From positions 1,798,001-1,862,000 of the forward strand of contig NZ_CP118733.1 in the NCBI RefSeq assembly GCF_032594915.1: a stretch of DNA of 64,000 nucleotides, given 5' to 3'. The notes beneath the pieces were generated by a model. It worked only from the letters and a program-made list of their open reading frames with translations. It did no database searches and was not told the origin of the DNA. Position numbers and translations under genes: made by a program. This document shows, piece by piece, positions 16,126-25,704 of this stretch. Position 1 is the first letter of the stretch; each line of letters starts with the position of its first letter. The DNA is from Streptococcus sp. 29896 (lineage in GTDB: Bacteria; Bacillota; Bacilli; Lactobacillales; Streptococcaceae).

Positions 16126-17640
16126 CTATTTTAACAATTCTTCTTGTTCTAAATATTCCCTCGCCACTTGCTCTGCCGACTTGCCTTCCACATCGACCGC
16201 ATAGTTCATCTGGGTCATTTCCTCGGTCGAGATTTTGCCCGCCAAAGCCCCTAGGACTTGCTCCAACTCGGGATATTTGTCTAAGGTTTCTTTGGTCAAT
16301 AGCGGAGCGGCCTGATAAGGTGGGAAAAGCTGTTTGTCGTCTTCCAGGATTTTCAGCTTGTAAGAAACAATCTTGCTATCCGTTGAGTAGGCATCAACTA
16401 GCTGCACATCTCCATTTTTAATGGCTTCGTAGCGAAGGGCAGGCTCCATGGTTTTGACATTGAGATTGAGCCCATAAAGATTGGTCAGACCGATATTCCC
16501 GTCCTCACGGTCATTAAACTCCAAAGAGAAGCCTGCAACAGCTGTCTGCTGCACTTTTGCCAAATCCGAAATCTTTTCAAGACCATGATCTTGAGCGTAG
16601 TCTTCCGTCACAGCCAAAGCATAGGTATTCTGGAAAGCCATTGGTGCTAAATACATCAGACCATCCTGCTCCAAAATCGCTTCTTTAGCGTAAGTGTAAA
16701 CCTCCTCAGGGTTATTGGACAAATCAGACGGCGGATTGGTCAAAAGGGTGGTCATAATGGTACCAGTGTACTCAGGGTAAATATCAATCGAGCCTGACTT
16801 GAGGGCTTCATAGAGGAAGCTGGTCTTGCCAAAGTTTGGCTCCAGCTCCACCTCGATATCCGTCTGGTCTTCAATTAAGAGTTTGTACATATTGATGAGG
16901 ATTTCAGGCTCTGCCCCTAGTTTCCCAGCGATGACCAGCTTTTTCGATGAAGACTGGTTGAGCGGAACATAGCTAGCTCCGACTGCCAAAAGTGTCACCA
17001 AGAGAGCCGCCAGAATAGTACGAGGCTTCTTGTCCTGTAAGAACTTGATGATCGAGCCAAAGAGAACAGCCAAGACGGCTGACGATATCGCCCCAATCAA
17101 AATCAGAGCCGAGTCATTGCGGTCAATTCCCAAGAGGATAAAGGAGCCCAGACCACCCGCACCGACCAAGGCAGCAAGCGTTGCCGTTCCAATAATCATA
17201 ATGGACGCCGTCCGAATGCCAGACATGAGAATGGGCATGGCCAGAGCCAACTGAAACTTACGCAGTTTTTCCAGCTTGGTCATTCCAAAGGCTGTCGCAG
17301 CCTCTTCCAGAGAGGGATCGATTTCCGAAAGTCCGGTCAACGTCCCCTGCAAAATGGGGAAAATGGCATAAATGACCAGAGCCACCACCGCAGGCAGCGT
17401 TCCGATACCCATAAAGGGAATGAAAAGTCCCAGCAGTGCCAAGGAGGGAATAGTCTGAAATACCCCTGTCACCTGCAAGCTCCACTCGGTCAGCTTTTTC
17501 TTGTTGGACAAGACCAAGCCCAGTGGCACCGCAATAGCAATGGCGATAATTAAGGCCAGAAGTGAAATCCGCAGGTGCTCAAAGAGGGCTGTCAGCCAGT
17601 CTGCCTTGCGTTCGATAAAAGTTGCAATCAACTGATCCAT
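16126..17640 (-). CDS. Osmoprotectant ABC transporter, fused permease and substrate-binding protein (OpuC/ProWX-like)
   Basis: 504 residues. Residues 1-215 are an ABC inner-membrane permease with about six segments and the coupling loop [22 protein letters not shown]. Residues about 235-504 are a glycine betaine/choline-binding domain ([22 protein letters not shown], then [11 protein letters not shown]). Such fusions are common in Lactobacillales, where the binding domain is tethered to the membrane. The start codon overlaps the ATPase stop. Quaternary amine uptake during osmotic stress is the expected role. Confidence 0.9.
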   Translation of the reverse strand: MDQLIATFIERKADWLTALFEHLRISLLALIIAIAIAVPLGLVLSNKKKLTEWSLQVTGVFQTIPSLALLGLFIPFMGIGTLPAVVALVIYAIFPILQGTLTGLSEIDPSLEEAATAFGMTKLEKLRKFQLALAMPILMSGIRTASIMIIGTATLAALVGAGGLGSFILLGIDRNDSALILIGAISSAVLAVLFGSIIKFLQDKKPRTILAALLVTLLAVGASYVPLNQSSSKKLVIAGKLGAEPEILINMYKLLIEDQTDIEVELEPNFGKTSFLYEALKSGSIDIYPEYTGTIMTTLLTNPPSDLSNNPEEVYTYAKEAILEQDGLMYLAPMAFQNTYALAVTEDYAQDHGLEKISDLAKVQQTAVAGFSLEFNDREDGNIGLTNLYGLNLNVKTMEPALRYEAIKNGDVQLVDAYSTDSKIVSYKLKILEDDKQLFPPYQAAPLLTKETLDKYPELEQVLGALAGKISTEEMTQMNYAVDVEGKSAEQVAREYLEQEELLK

Positions 17641-18371
17641 TAGGCACCTCCCCGATTTTTCATAAATTCAACAACAAAGTCATTAGCAGGCTGATTGCGG
17701 AGCTCATCAGGCGTGCCCAGCTGGACTACTTCTCCTGCCCTCATCAAGCAGATACGGTCTGCCAACTTAACCGCTTCATCCATATCATGCGTGACGAAAA
17801 CCGTTGTCATCTTGAATTCCTCATGCAAGTCTTTGATTAAGTCCTGCAACTGCCCTTTACTAATAGGGTCTAGGGCTGAGAAAGGCTCATCCATCAGCAA
17901 GACCTTGGGATTGGCAATAATCGCTCGCAGAATCCCAATCCGCTGCTTTTCTCCCCCAGACAAGTCCTTGGGCAGACGGTCCAAGTAGCTGTCAGGATCC
18001 AAACCCACCTTGGTCAAGAGTTGTCTGGATTTTTTCAAGGTTTCTTCCTTGTTCAAACCCTTCATCTCAGGAATGAGGGCGATATTTTCAGCCACTGTCA
18101 TATTTGGAAATAAAGCAATCTGTTGCAGGACGTAGCCAGTTTCCAAGCGTAGCTCACGCAGGTCAAAGTCTTTCAGCCGCTTGCCCTGAATCCGAATATC
18201 TCCGTCTGTCTGCTCAATCAGGCGGTTAATCAGTTTCAACGTCGTTGTTTTTCCGCTACCGCTTGGCCCAATCAGGACAAAGAATTCTCCCTCTTGAATG
18301 TCAAAGGTCAAATTCTTCAAGATTGGTCCGTTAACCTTACAGGTCAAGGACACATTTTGGTACTCAATCAT
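17640..18371 (-). CDS. Osmoprotectant ABC transporter ATP-binding protein
   Basis: 243 residues with Walker [17 protein letters not shown]-loop [11 protein letters not shown], signature [10 protein letters not shown], Walker [13 protein letters not shown] and the switch His in [11 protein letters not shown]. It is closest to the OpuBA/OpuCA/ProV group but lacks their C-terminal CBS domains, so it is a short form. It overlaps the MarR-type gene upstream by eight bases and the permease downstream by one base. Confidence 0.92.
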   Translation of the reverse strand: MIEYQNVSLTCKVNGPILKNLTFDIQEGEFFVLIGPSGSGKTTTLKLINRLIEQTDGDIRIQGKRLKDFDLRELRLETGYVLQQIALFPNMTVAENIALIPEMKGLNKEETLKKSRQLLTKVGLDPDSYLDRLPKDLSGGEKQRIGILRAIIANPKVLLMDEPFSALDPISKGQLQDLIKDLHEEFKMTTVFVTHDMDEAVKLADRICLMRAGEVVQLGTPDELRNQPANDFVVEFMKNRGGA

Positions 18372-18813
18372 TGGTTCCTCCTCCTATGATTTCTGTCAAG
18401 GCCTGCCCATAGCGACCAAAGAGGTCCAGTAACTGCTCCTGTTCTTCCAAGCTGAACTGGGACAGGGCTGTTTTTTCCGCCTCTTCTAAGGGGTCCAAAA
18501 TCCGACTGGCATAGACACGGCCAGCCTCGGTCAATTTGACCTTCTTATGCCGTTTGTCTGCTGGATTTTCCTCAAAAAAGACATAGCCCTTATCCAGAAA
18601 TTTCTTAATGGTGGCATTGACCACCTGCTTACTAGAGTAAGTCTTCTTACTGACCAAATTCTGTGTCATACCTCCGGGATTATAATAAAGCCACATAAGG
18701 ATCGATAGGCACTTGCCGTTGAGGCTCTGCCGCCGTGCATAACCCTCGTAAAGCCCGACCTGCTGGTCAAAAATACGGGCCAAGTCCTTACTCCGCTGTC
18801 TCAATTCTGTCAT
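18364..18813 (-). CDS. MarR-family regulator of the osmolyte transport operon
   Basis: 149 residues. A winged helix is visible in PGGMTQNLVSKKTYSSKQVVNATIKKFLDKGYV and the wing ENPADKRHKKVKLTEAGR, the typical MarR pattern. The start at 18813 follows AGGAG by ten bases. It is first in an operon with the OpuC-like transporter, like OpcR/GbsR-type regulators of choline and betaine uptake. A palindrome overlaps its promoter, which suggests autoregulation. Confidence 0.88.
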   Translation of the reverse strand: MTELRQRSKDLARIFDQQVGLYEGYARRQSLNGKCLSILMWLYYNPGGMTQNLVSKKTYSSKQVVNATIKKFLDKGYVFFEENPADKRHKKVKLTEAGRVYASRILDPLEEAEKTALSQFSLEEQEQLLDLFGRYGQALTEIIGGGTND

Positions 18814-18851
18814 CGTCGCTCTGCTCCTGTGAATAGTCAATTTTTTTTACT

Positions 18852-18893
18852 ATTTTACCAGAAAAAGAAAGATAGTCAATATTATTGACCATC
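18852..18893 (-). promoter_or_regulatory. Promoter and palindromic operator of the MarR/opu operon
   Basis: TTGACT (18879-18874), 16-base spacer, TAAAAT (18857-18852). The -35 lies inside the inverted repeat GATAGTCAATATTATTGACCATC-like element at 18871-18893, a fitting MarR dimer site. Confidence 0.65.
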
Positions 18894-18900
18894 TTTTCTC

Positions 18901-19665
18901 TTACATATACCCATAAAATTCCCTGCGGACTACTGCCGAATGCACCCAGTTAATCAAGGTGGTGAAATCAAAGACTGGCAGGCCTGTTGCTCGATGAAGA
19001 GCCGCCGCATAGGGAGGCAGGTCACTACATTCCAGCAAAATCGCCCCAATTTCTGGATGATTGGCACGTAGTTCCTGCACAACTGCTATTAGGTCTGCCT
19101 TCAAGCGACCATTGTCCAGATAGGGCTTGTTGTAGCGGATAGGAGCAAAACTCTCCAAGCTACCAATTTCCTTGACAATACAGTCTGAAATAGAGGCATT
19201 GGCCTTGGCGAAGAATTCTGCATCGGCCCCCTCTCCGTCTGCTACCAGAACTGCAATTTTCTGGTCTGGCTTGAGCCCCATTTTAATCAAGGGAATCTGA
19301 AGAACGCTGGACAGATAGACAGGAACAGCTACCGCATCCCGCACCTGCTCCTGAAAATGATTGAAGTAGCCACAGGCACCGACAATAGCCCGCACACCCT
19401 TTTTCTCCAGCTTCTTAGCAGCCTCAATGACCATATCCAACAATTTCTCCTCACCATTGAAGAGGTCTTCTATCTCCAAAACAATGTCCTCATAGACGAC
19501 CGGGAAGGAGAAGGTAGTCGCATTGGCGACATTGCCTGGCAACTTGACATAGTTAAAGTCAATGGTAATAATTCCAATCGAGAATCCTGCCACAGAAGCA
19601 TTCTGCACCTGATAAAACTGGTCCAACTGCCCAGCATTCTCAATACTCGCTCTGAAATGTGTCAT
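18901..19665 (-). CDS. Aspartate/glutamate racemase family protein
   Basis: 254 residues. Family catalytic cysteines occur in VGACGYFNHFQ (about residue 97) and LLECSDLPPYA (about 215), the pair used by Asp/Glu/hydantoin racemases. It starts directly after the stop of the opine-dehydrogenase gene (TAAATG), so the two are coupled. The substrate cannot be told from sequence. The partner suggests it supplies or processes a chiral amino acid used in opine chemistry. Confidence 0.8.
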   Translation of the reverse strand: MTHFRASIENAGQLDQFYQVQNASVAGFSIGIITIDFNYVKLPGNVANATTFSFPVVYEDIVLEIEDLFNGEEKLLDMVIEAAKKLEKKGVRAIVGACGYFNHFQEQVRDAVAVPVYLSSVLQIPLIKMGLKPDQKIAVLVADGEGADAEFFAKANASISDCIVKEIGSLESFAPIRYNKPYLDNGRLKADLIAVVQELRANHPEIGAILLECSDLPPYAAALHRATGLPVFDFTTLINWVHSAVVRREFYGYM

Positions 19666-20895
19666 TTATACCTCCCGCTCTCGAAAGAGTCCTGTTTCCA
19701 AGTAAGCTAAGGTCTCCTCCTTGGTCAAATGGGCCAAATCCAAGTCTTCCAAGGTCAAGCCTTCTTCAAAAAATTGACGACCTGTCATGACGGAGCCCAA
19801 GACAATCATACTATCAATAACCGGCGTAGCCACCCCGTATTTCTTACCTAATTCATGATAGATATGGCAACCAACAGGCACATCCTCGGTCACATAACGG
19901 TCCTGAATGGTGAAAGGACCTGTCCCATAAGCCATTGGAAACTGCTGGTCGAAGGGAACAATGCAGTCATCTCCCATATACTCTGGCCCCAAAATACTGG
20001 TCCGCGACAAAAAGTTCTCCTTGGGATAGCGGAGCAAATCAACACCAATTGCCTCTGCCAGCTGCACTTGCTCCAGATAAAAGGCATATTGCACTTCTGC
20101 CACGGATTCACTATAAGCGTGTGAATAGATAGAGTACTGGAGCGGATCATTGCCACCGAAAATCCGACCAAAATTCTCCATCACACTAGCCCCCAAAATC
20201 GTACCAGGACAATGCAAGACTGGATTGACATTGCTAAAACCAACATCCAAAACGGTCTGTCCGCCTGTCACACCGTCCCCCTCCGTAATAGCATCAAAGG
20301 CTCCAATCGCCCGCGAACTCTCTAGGAAGATGTCTTGGTCGGTCAAGGGCAGAGCTGCACCTCGAAGCGTAATAGCCCGATATTTTAACTCGATTTTTGG
20401 CGTCATGACCCCGCCCTCCCTGACAATTCGAGCTCCATAAGGGGCACTGGTCCAGCCGCCGACAATAACCTGCTTCTGACAACCCAACTCTCTCATCTTC
20501 TTACGAAGTTTCAAACTGCCAAAATTATCCGGAATGATATGAACAATCATCCCATCTTCTAAGACAGGCACCAAGGCTTCAAAAAATTGGTCATGGGCAA
20601 TGGACGGCACCGCCACAATGACAATCTTGGCTCCTGCTACAGCTTCTTCAATGCGGTCTGTCACCAGGTCAAAAAAGGCACGTCCGCTACGCTCAAAACC
20701 ATAAAGACTATTTTGTCCACCTGTCAAGGTGATCCCTGTCTTGTCCAGATTTTTTAAGGTTTGTCCCGCAAATGCTGGCAACTCAAAGAGGTGGACACGA
20801 TTCCCAGCCAACTTAGAATCCGCTCCAACCGCTTTTCCAACTGCACCTGCCCCCAAAATCGCTATCGGTGCTTGTTTCCATTCTTCTACTGACAT
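19666..20895 (-). CDS. NAD/NADP octopine/nopaline (opine) dehydrogenase family protein
   Basis: 409 residues. The N-terminal Rossmann motif is IAILGAGAVGKAVGADSKLAG, and the C-terminal helical domain contains the family's conserved His region NVNPVLHCPGTILGAS. The start at 20895 has GGGAGG five bases upstream; an upstream in-frame start does not. Enzymes of this family reductively condense an amino acid with a 2-oxo acid. Its only operon partner is the downstream racemase. The product is unknown, and a ketopantoate-reductase-like role is an alternative. Confidence 0.8.
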   Translation of the reverse strand: MSVEEWKQAPIAILGAGAVGKAVGADSKLAGNRVHLFELPAFAGQTLKNLDKTGITLTGGQNSLYGFERSGRAFFDLVTDRIEEAVAGAKIVIVAVPSIAHDQFFEALVPVLEDGMIVHIIPDNFGSLKLRKKMRELGCQKQVIVGGWTSAPYGARIVREGGVMTPKIELKYRAITLRGAALPLTDQDIFLESSRAIGAFDAITEGDGVTGGQTVLDVGFSNVNPVLHCPGTILGASVMENFGRIFGGNDPLQYSIYSHAYSESVAEVQYAFYLEQVQLAEAIGVDLLRYPKENFLSRTSILGPEYMGDDCIVPFDQQFPMAYGTGPFTIQDRYVTEDVPVGCHIYHELGKKYGVATPVIDSMIVLGSVMTGRQFFEEGLTLEDLDLAHLTKEETLAYLETGLFREREV

Positions 20896-20922
20896 AAATC
20901 CCTCCCATAGTCGTTTCTTCCT

Positions 20923-20952
20923 AGTATAACAAAACCACACTCACTCGGCCAA
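20923..20952 (-). promoter_or_regulatory. Promoter of the opine dehydrogenase/racemase operon
   Basis: TTGGCC (20952-20947), 18-base spacer, TATACT (20928-20923). Confidence 0.55.
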
Positions 20953-20979
20953 TACCAGTAAATTATGACCATCTATAAG

Positions 20980-21006
20980 AATAGACTATCACGAGGATAG
21001 CCTATT
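20980..21006 (-). terminator. Terminator after the xanthine permease
   Basis: AATAGACTATC/GGATAGCCTATT hairpin. The T run after it is short, so efficiency is uncertain. Confidence 0.5.
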
Positions 21007-21011
21007 TCATC

Positions 21012-22319
21012 TTATTTTTCTTTCAAAACAACATTTAGTAAGAGAGCTGCCAAGGTCCCTGTTGAAATACCTGATGAGAAGACCATTTGAAGAGCTGATG
21101 GAAGATGACTCAATAATTCTGGACGAACGGTCACTCCAATCCCCAGCGCAAAGGCAATGGAAATAATCAAGAGCTCACGATCCCCAATTTTAACCGTTGC
21201 AAGAGTCTTAATCCCTTGGGCTGCAACCAAACCGAACATGATAATCCCAACACCACCAAGAACAGGCTGAGGCATGATGGAAATCAAGGCTGATAATTTT
21301 GGAAAGACGCCAAGTATGGTCAAGATAATACCTGCTAAAATCATGACATGACGACTAGCAACTTTAGTCAAAGTAATGAGGCCAACGTTTTGTGAGAAGG
21401 CTGTATTTGGACCAGCCCCAAAAATACCGGCAATCAAGGAACCAACACCGTCTGCCAGAACACCATTTGCTGCCCGCTCAGAAGAAATCTTTTGATTTGA
21501 GGCTTCTCCAATGGCCATCATAATCCCCACCGTTCCAATCAAGGATACGACATAGGCCGGGATGAAGGCTAGAATAGAAGATAGGTCAAATTTCACACCA
21601 TAATGGAAAATTTTAGGAAGAGCAAACCAGGCTGCTTCTCCAACAGCCGATAAATCAACTTTCCCAAGAAAAATACACAAGATGTAACCAAAAACCATCC
21701 CAAAGAAGACAGAGGCTGTTTTTAGCATGCCTTTACCATAATGATTTAAGGCCAAAGTAAAGACCAAGACGATAAAGGCAATACCGATATTTTCAACTGA
21801 AGCATAGTCTGAAGCGCCAGCTCCACCAGCTGCCCAGTCCATACTTACTGGCATGAGGGTAATACCGATGAGGGATACAACAGTCCCCGTAATCAATGGC
21901 GGAAAGAAGCGCATCAAGGGTTTGACAAAGCGACTGAGAGCAATCTCTACAAATGAACCAGCAATGGTTGCTCCTACAATACCAGCAATTCCCAACTGAC
22001 TACCAACGCTGATTGCTGGATTGGCAAAGGTAAAGTCCGTCCCCATCATACCAGAGACACGTGAACCAATTGGCCCCAAACCTTTAGATTGCAAAATGGT
22101 GGCAATACCGGCAACAAAGATAGAGGCTGATACCATGATAGACGTATCTTCGACCGATAATCCCAAGGCACTTGCAACGACAAGAGGCACTGCGATGATT
22201 CCTGCAAATGCTGCTAAAATATGCTGAAAAGCAAGCAGAACAGCCATCCCTTTTGGTGGTTGTTCATCAATTCCGTAAAGCATCCCTGAGGAATGTTCAT
22301 TTGTTATTTTCTGAGACAT
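21012..22319 (-). CDS. pbuX: Xanthine permease (NCS2 family)
   Basis: 435 residues, 12-14 membrane segments. Family regions include LLAFQHILAAFAGIIAVPLVV, GPNTAFSQNVGLITLTKVASR and the N-terminal KGMAVL. The start at 22319 has AAGGAG six bases upstream. It is divergent from xpt, and the shared 216-base region holds PurR-type boxes, which supports xanthine as substrate over urate or uracil. In many streptococci xpt and pbuX are co-directional; here they face away from each other. Confidence 0.82.
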   Translation of the reverse strand: MSQKITNEHSSGMLYGIDEQPPKGMAVLLAFQHILAAFAGIIAVPLVVASALGLSVEDTSIMVSASIFVAGIATILQSKGLGPIGSRVSGMMGTDFTFANPAISVGSQLGIAGIVGATIAGSFVEIALSRFVKPLMRFFPPLITGTVVSLIGITLMPVSMDWAAGGAGASDYASVENIGIAFIVLVFTLALNHYGKGMLKTASVFFGMVFGYILCIFLGKVDLSAVGEAAWFALPKIFHYGVKFDLSSILAFIPAYVVSLIGTVGIMMAIGEASNQKISSERAANGVLADGVGSLIAGIFGAGPNTAFSQNVGLITLTKVASRHVMILAGIILTILGVFPKLSALISIMPQPVLGGVGIIMFGLVAAQGIKTLATVKIGDRELLIISIAFALGIGVTVRPELLSHLPSALQMVFSSGISTGTLAALLLNVVLKEK

Positions 22320-22353
22320 GATTTCTCCTTCATTATTCCTAAATAATGGTATT

Positions 22354-22382
22354 AGTCTATCAGAAAACACAACCATTTTCAA
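22354..22382 (-). promoter_or_regulatory. Xanthine permease promoter
   Basis: TTGAAA (22382-22377), 17-base spacer, TAGACT (22359-22354). Confidence 0.7.
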
Positions 22383-22403
22383 TACATTTTGTTCCTATAA
22401 ACA

Positions 22404-22473
22404 AATAATGTTCGTGTTTATAGAAGAGTTTCGTTAATATTTACAATATTCTAACCTGAAAATTCGTTTATTG
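22404..22473. promoter_or_regulatory. PurR boxes between pbuX and xpt
   Basis: On the minus strand AACACGAACATTA (22419-22407) and AAACGAATTTTC (22469-22458) resemble the PurBox AWWWCCGAACWWT. A weaker AACGAAAC lies between them. The same core CGAACATT occurs twice ahead of purA. Confidence 0.6.
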
Positions 22474-22496
22474 TTTTGATTCTGTTAAAAAAATGC

Positions 22497-22502
22497 TATA
22501 AT
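22497..22502 (+). promoter_or_regulatory. -10 box of xpt
   Basis: Perfect TATAAT 33 bases before the ATG. The best -35 candidate (TTTGAT or TTGATT) gives a 15-16 base spacer. The short leader leaves no room for a purine riboswitch. Confidence 0.55.
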
Positions 22503-22535
22503 ACACAAAAGTAGCATTTGGAGGAGAAGATAAAC

Positions 22536-23117
22536 ATGAAAGCATTAGAAGAACGCATTTTAAAAGATGGTCAGGTATTAGGAGAAAATATCTTAAAAGT
22601 TGACTCATTTTTGACCCATCAGGTTGATTTTCGCTTGATGAAAGAAATGGGGCAGGTCTTGGCAGATGCCTATCGATCTAAAGAAATTACCAAGGTTGTC
22701 ACGATCGAAGCCTCGGGTATTGCACCAGCCGTCTATGTTGCAGAAAGTTTAGAAGTTCCGATGATTTTTGCCAAAAAGCATAAAAATATCACCATGACAG
22801 AAGGGATATTGACTGCTGAAGTCTATTCATTTACCAAGCAAGTCACCAGCACGGTCTCCATCGCTAGCAAGTTTTTGTCATCTGAGGACCGTGTTCTAAT
22901 CGTTGATGACTTTTTGGCCAATGGACAAGCAGCAAAAGGCCTGATTGACATTATCCAACGGGCCGGGGCACAAGTGGCTGGGGTCGGTATCATCATCGAA
23001 AAATCCTTCCAAGATGGCCGCCAGCTCTTGCTTGATGCTGGTGTACCTGTTACTTCTCTCGCTCGTATTGAAAAATTCCAAGATGGACAGGTTGTTTTCG
23101 CACCTGCTGATATTTAA
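22536..23117 (+). CDS. xpt: Xanthine phosphoribosyltransferase
   Basis: 193 residues. The PRPP-binding loop is [18 protein letters not shown] (about 126-143), and the N-terminal [21 protein letters not shown] is characteristic of Xpt. It converts xanthine and PRPP to XMP in purine salvage. GGAGGAG lies upstream of the ATG at 22536; a longer frame from 22518 would start inside that site. It is divergent from the xanthine permease. Confidence 0.95.
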   Translation: MKALEERILKDGQVLGENILKVDSFLTHQVDFRLMKEMGQVLADAYRSKEITKVVTIEASGIAPAVYVAESLEVPMIFAKKHKNITMTEGILTAEVYSFTKQVTSTVSIASKFLSSEDRVLIVDDFLANGQAAKGLIDIIQRAGAQVAGVGIIIEKSFQDGRQLLLDAGVPVTSLARIEKFQDGQVVFAPADI

Positions 23118-23120
23118 AAG

Positions 23121-23146
23121 GACTTGCTTCCAATCGGGAGCAAGTC
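23121..23146. terminator. Bidirectional terminator between xpt and rsuA
   Basis: GACTTGCTTCC/GGGAGCAAGTC, 11-bp stem with an AATC loop. It has T-rich tails on both strands and lies between convergent genes. Confidence 0.75.
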
Positions 23147-23158
23147 TCTTCTATTTAT

Positions 23159-23887
23159 CTATAATTCCACACCAAAGACTTCTAATTGCTTTAATTCGGT
23201 AGCAGTCAACCTGCGGTATTCTCCAAGAGCGAGCGCTGGATCTAACTCAAGTGGCCCCATGGTCAATCGTTGCAAGTCTGTCACCGTCTTGCCACAGGCC
23301 TGCACCATACGTTTGACCTGGTGAAATTTCCCTTCTCGGATGGTGATGTCAACGAGTGAGGTCTGTTTGTCTTCATCCATCTCCAAGATGGTCAACTGGG
23401 CTGTTTGACAGGTAAAGTCTTTCAGCTCAATTCCTGCCGCAAATCGCTCCACATCCTCTTGGGTCACGATCCCGTCAACCTGTGTACGGTAGCGTTTATC
23501 AACATGTTTTTTCGGAGAAAGCATGGCATGGGCCAGCTGACCGTTGTTGGTCAAGAGCAAGAGACCGTGGGTATCAATATCCAAGCGTCCAACTGGAAAA
23601 ATTTCCTTATGGCGAGCTGTATCATCTAGCAGGTCCAAGACAGTCCGATGACGGTCATCCTCGGTGGCTGATATGACACCCTTGGGTTTATTCAACAGAT
23701 AGTAAACAAAGGTCTCATGGTTCAAGACCTGACCTGCTACTGCAATTTGGTCTGACTTTTCATCAATCTGTTGCTTTGGGGACGTCTCTACTTGGCCATT
23801 GACTGTGACTTGCTTGTTTTTCAGGACTTTCTTGACTTCTGTCCGACTTCCAACACCACAATCCACTAAAAATTTATCTAATCGCAT
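23159..23887 (-). CDS. rsuA: 16S rRNA pseudouridine synthase (RsuA family)
   Basis: 242 residues. It has an N-terminal S4 domain (MRLDKFLVDCGVGSRTEVKK) and the catalytic motif GRLDIDTHGLLLLTN with the active Asp. It ends with the usual FHQVKRMVQACGK and TMGPLELD segments. RsuA-type enzymes modify U516 of 16S rRNA; the related RluB/E/F enzymes cannot be fully excluded. Its first codons overlap the end of the GNAT gene by ten bases. Confidence 0.88.
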   Translation of the reverse strand: MRLDKFLVDCGVGSRTEVKKVLKNKQVTVNGQVETSPKQQIDEKSDQIAVAGQVLNHETFVYYLLNKPKGVISATEDDRHRTVLDLLDDTARHKEIFPVGRLDIDTHGLLLLTNNGQLAHAMLSPKKHVDKRYRTQVDGIVTQEDVERFAAGIELKDFTCQTAQLTILEMDEDKQTSLVDITIREGKFHQVKRMVQACGKTVTDLQRLTMGPLELDPALALGEYRRLTATELKQLEVFGVEL

Positions 23888-24504
23888 ACGAGTTTCTTTT
23901 CCATTTTGATATATTCTGCTTGCTTTTCTCTTTCTGTAAATCCAAGAGCATGAAAGAGGGTTTGAGCTACTTGATGAAAGGTAGCAACTGTCAGTTTGAT
24001 ACTAGCTGGCTGAACATTCTCTACTAAATAGTCTTCAATAGTCTGGTAGAAAGCTCTGCCATTTCCCTGACCTGTCAAAGACGGTTTCATACCCAAACGA
24101 ATGTCAACGGTCTCGCCATCTTGGTCAATACAGAAATAGCCCATGAGGGCGGCATTGCGGATGACTGCAAAAAAGCGATCCCCACGCGCCTCTGGTGAAA
24201 TCATCTCAGCATAAATCTTGGAGTTTGCACTAATCGTATAGGCATCCAAAGGTGGTTGATAGCGCCATTGGTTAGCAATCTCCAATGCCAGATCCTGGGG
24301 CAGGGGCATGATGTAAAAATAATCCATTCTTCGGAAATTTTTTGCCAAATTTTTAATCCGACGGTTTTGGGTGGCGTAATTATCTGTCTGATAGACATAA
24401 TCCACATAGCCCAACTGATAAGAGGGAATCATATCCTTAAAAATCAACTGAACATCCTCGGGAAAACGGAGTATTAATTCATTTAAGCGGTTGTTTTCTA
24501 ACAT
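23878..24504 (-). CDS. GNAT-family N-acetyltransferase, probably leaderless
   Basis: 208 residues. The acetyl-CoA binding region is LGMKPSLTGQGNGRAFYQTIEDYL (about 139-162) and the C-terminal GNAT strand is HALGFTEREK. The substrate is unknown. An extended -10 (TGGTATAAT) ends six bases before the ATG, so transcription would begin at or beside the start codon and there is no ribosome binding site. It is coupled to rsuA. Confidence 0.8.
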   Translation of the reverse strand: MLENNRLNELILRFPEDVQLIFKDMIPSYQLGYVDYVYQTDNYATQNRRIKNLAKNFRRMDYFYIMPLPQDLALEIANQWRYQPPLDAYTISANSKIYAEMISPEARGDRFFAVIRNAALMGYFCIDQDGETVDIRLGMKPSLTGQGNGRAFYQTIEDYLVENVQPASIKLTVATFHQVAQTLFHALGFTEREKQAEYIKMEKKLVCD

Positions 24505-24511
24505 AGGAATA

Positions 24512-24520
24512 TTATACCAA
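24512..24520 (-). promoter_or_regulatory. Extended -10 promoter at the GNAT start codon
   Basis: TGGTATAAT on the minus strand, then six bases, then the ATG. No -35 match lies 16-18 bases upstream; that region is occupied by the preceding terminator. Confidence 0.6.
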
Positions 24521-24522
24521 AA

Positions 24523-24542
24523 AGGAGCGGAAAACCGCTCCT
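24523..24542 (-). terminator. Terminator of the MFS transporter gene
   Basis: AGGAGCGG-AAAA-CCGCTCCT, followed by TTTTT. The arm overlaps the stop codon at 24541. Confidence 0.8.
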
Positions 24543-25704
24543 ACTTCTTCAGTTGTTTATAAATCAAGCCAGCGCTTATCAAGGCACAGCCGATGGCGTA
24601 GATACCAAAGGCTCCTGTTGGGGTTGGGTTGAGTTTTTCCAGATAAGTCGGCAAGATGGCAGATGTGGCACCACCGATATTGCAACCCATAAGGACGATT
24701 GTCATGACTGCATTGAGCAAGGCCTTAGGCGCACGGTCCGTTACCTGACTAAAGACAATGGTTAGAATGATGCTGTAGAAAAATCCTGACACCATGCCAC
24801 CGAGGCCCAGCACCCAGAGATTATCCGCAAAGGCAATGCCGACAACCGCGAGTCCAAAGACCACGTAGGAAACCGCTAAAAGCCAGCCCTTCAAACGACC
24901 AACCAGACTACTAAAGACCGTCCCTGCCACAATCCCCATGACCTGCATAAGACTGAGAATCAGACTGGCTTGCTGAGCAGTACCGATGCCCTTGGCTAAA
25001 ACAATCTGAGGAATACGAATGGTCAGAAAGGTATTGACATTGATAACAAAGAAGGCTAAGAATGCCAGATAAATGCCCATCATCCACATGGTCTTATCCA
25101 GCTTGACCTTGGGCGCGTTCTCCTCAACCTTTACCTCCATGCGAGCAAGTAATTCTTCCTTGGGCACAAAGAGGACAAAAAGAACCAAGATAACCAAGGC
25201 AAAAAGATAGACCAAGAAGGCAGGTTGCCAACCAAATTGAGTCAACCAACCAACAAGGAGAGTCAGCCCTGCGCTTCCCACTACCTCTGCCGAACCACGC
25301 AAACCCATCATTTTGACCCGTTCCTGACCGGTGAAAAAGTTACCGATGATATTAATCGCACGCGCATTGATCAAGCCAATCCCCAAACCAAGCAAGATAC
25401 GAGCCAACAAAATCAGAGGATAGGCAGTTAGAAACACCGGTAAAGCACCTCCAATTGCCATTAACAAGAGCCCTGCAATGATAATGTTGCGTTCCGATAA
25501 GAAACGGACAACTAGACCATTCATCAAGAGTGCTACCATAATAGCAAAGGAGGTCACCGTAATTAAGTTTTCCACCTGGGCCGCTACAATTCCCTGCTGG
25601 GCAAAATGCTCAATCATCTGTGGAATGGCTGGTGAAACTGCAAATGTCGAAACCAGCATGGTGGACAGGGCCAGCAAACTGGCTTTTTCTAAAATTCTTT
25701 TCAT
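24541..25704 (-). CDS. Major facilitator superfamily transporter
   Basis: 387 residues, about 12 membrane segments, with the cytoplasmic loop VVRFLSERNIIIAG and LLARILLGLGIGLINARA typical of MFS drug or metabolite exporters. The start MKRILEK at 25704 has GGGAG five bases upstream; the longer frame lacks a site. It is divergent from def. Substrate unknown. Confidence 0.8.
   Translation of the reverse strand: MKRILEKASLLALSTMLVSTFAVSPAIPQMIEHFAQQGIVAAQVENLITVTSFAIMVALLMNGLVVRFLSERNIIIAGLLLMAIGGALPVFLTAYPLILLARILLGLGIGLINARAINIIGNFFTGQERVKMMGLRGSAEVVGSAGLTLLVGWLTQFGWQPAFLVYLFALVILVLFVLFVPKEELLARMEVKVEENAPKVKLDKTMWMMGIYLAFLAFFVINVNTFLTIRIPQIVLAKGIGTAQQASLILSLMQVMGIVAGTVFSSLVGRLKGWLLAVSYVVFGLAVVGIAFADNLWVLGLGGMVSGFFYSIILTIVFSQVTDRAPKALLNAVMTIVLMGCNIGGATSAILPTYLEKLNPTPTGAFGIYAIGCALISAGLIYKQLKK

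Noticed and set aside
22503..22535. Purine riboswitch ahead of xpt
   Set aside because: Only about 33 bases separate the -10 box and the ATG, too short for the aptamer; PurR-type boxes explain control better.
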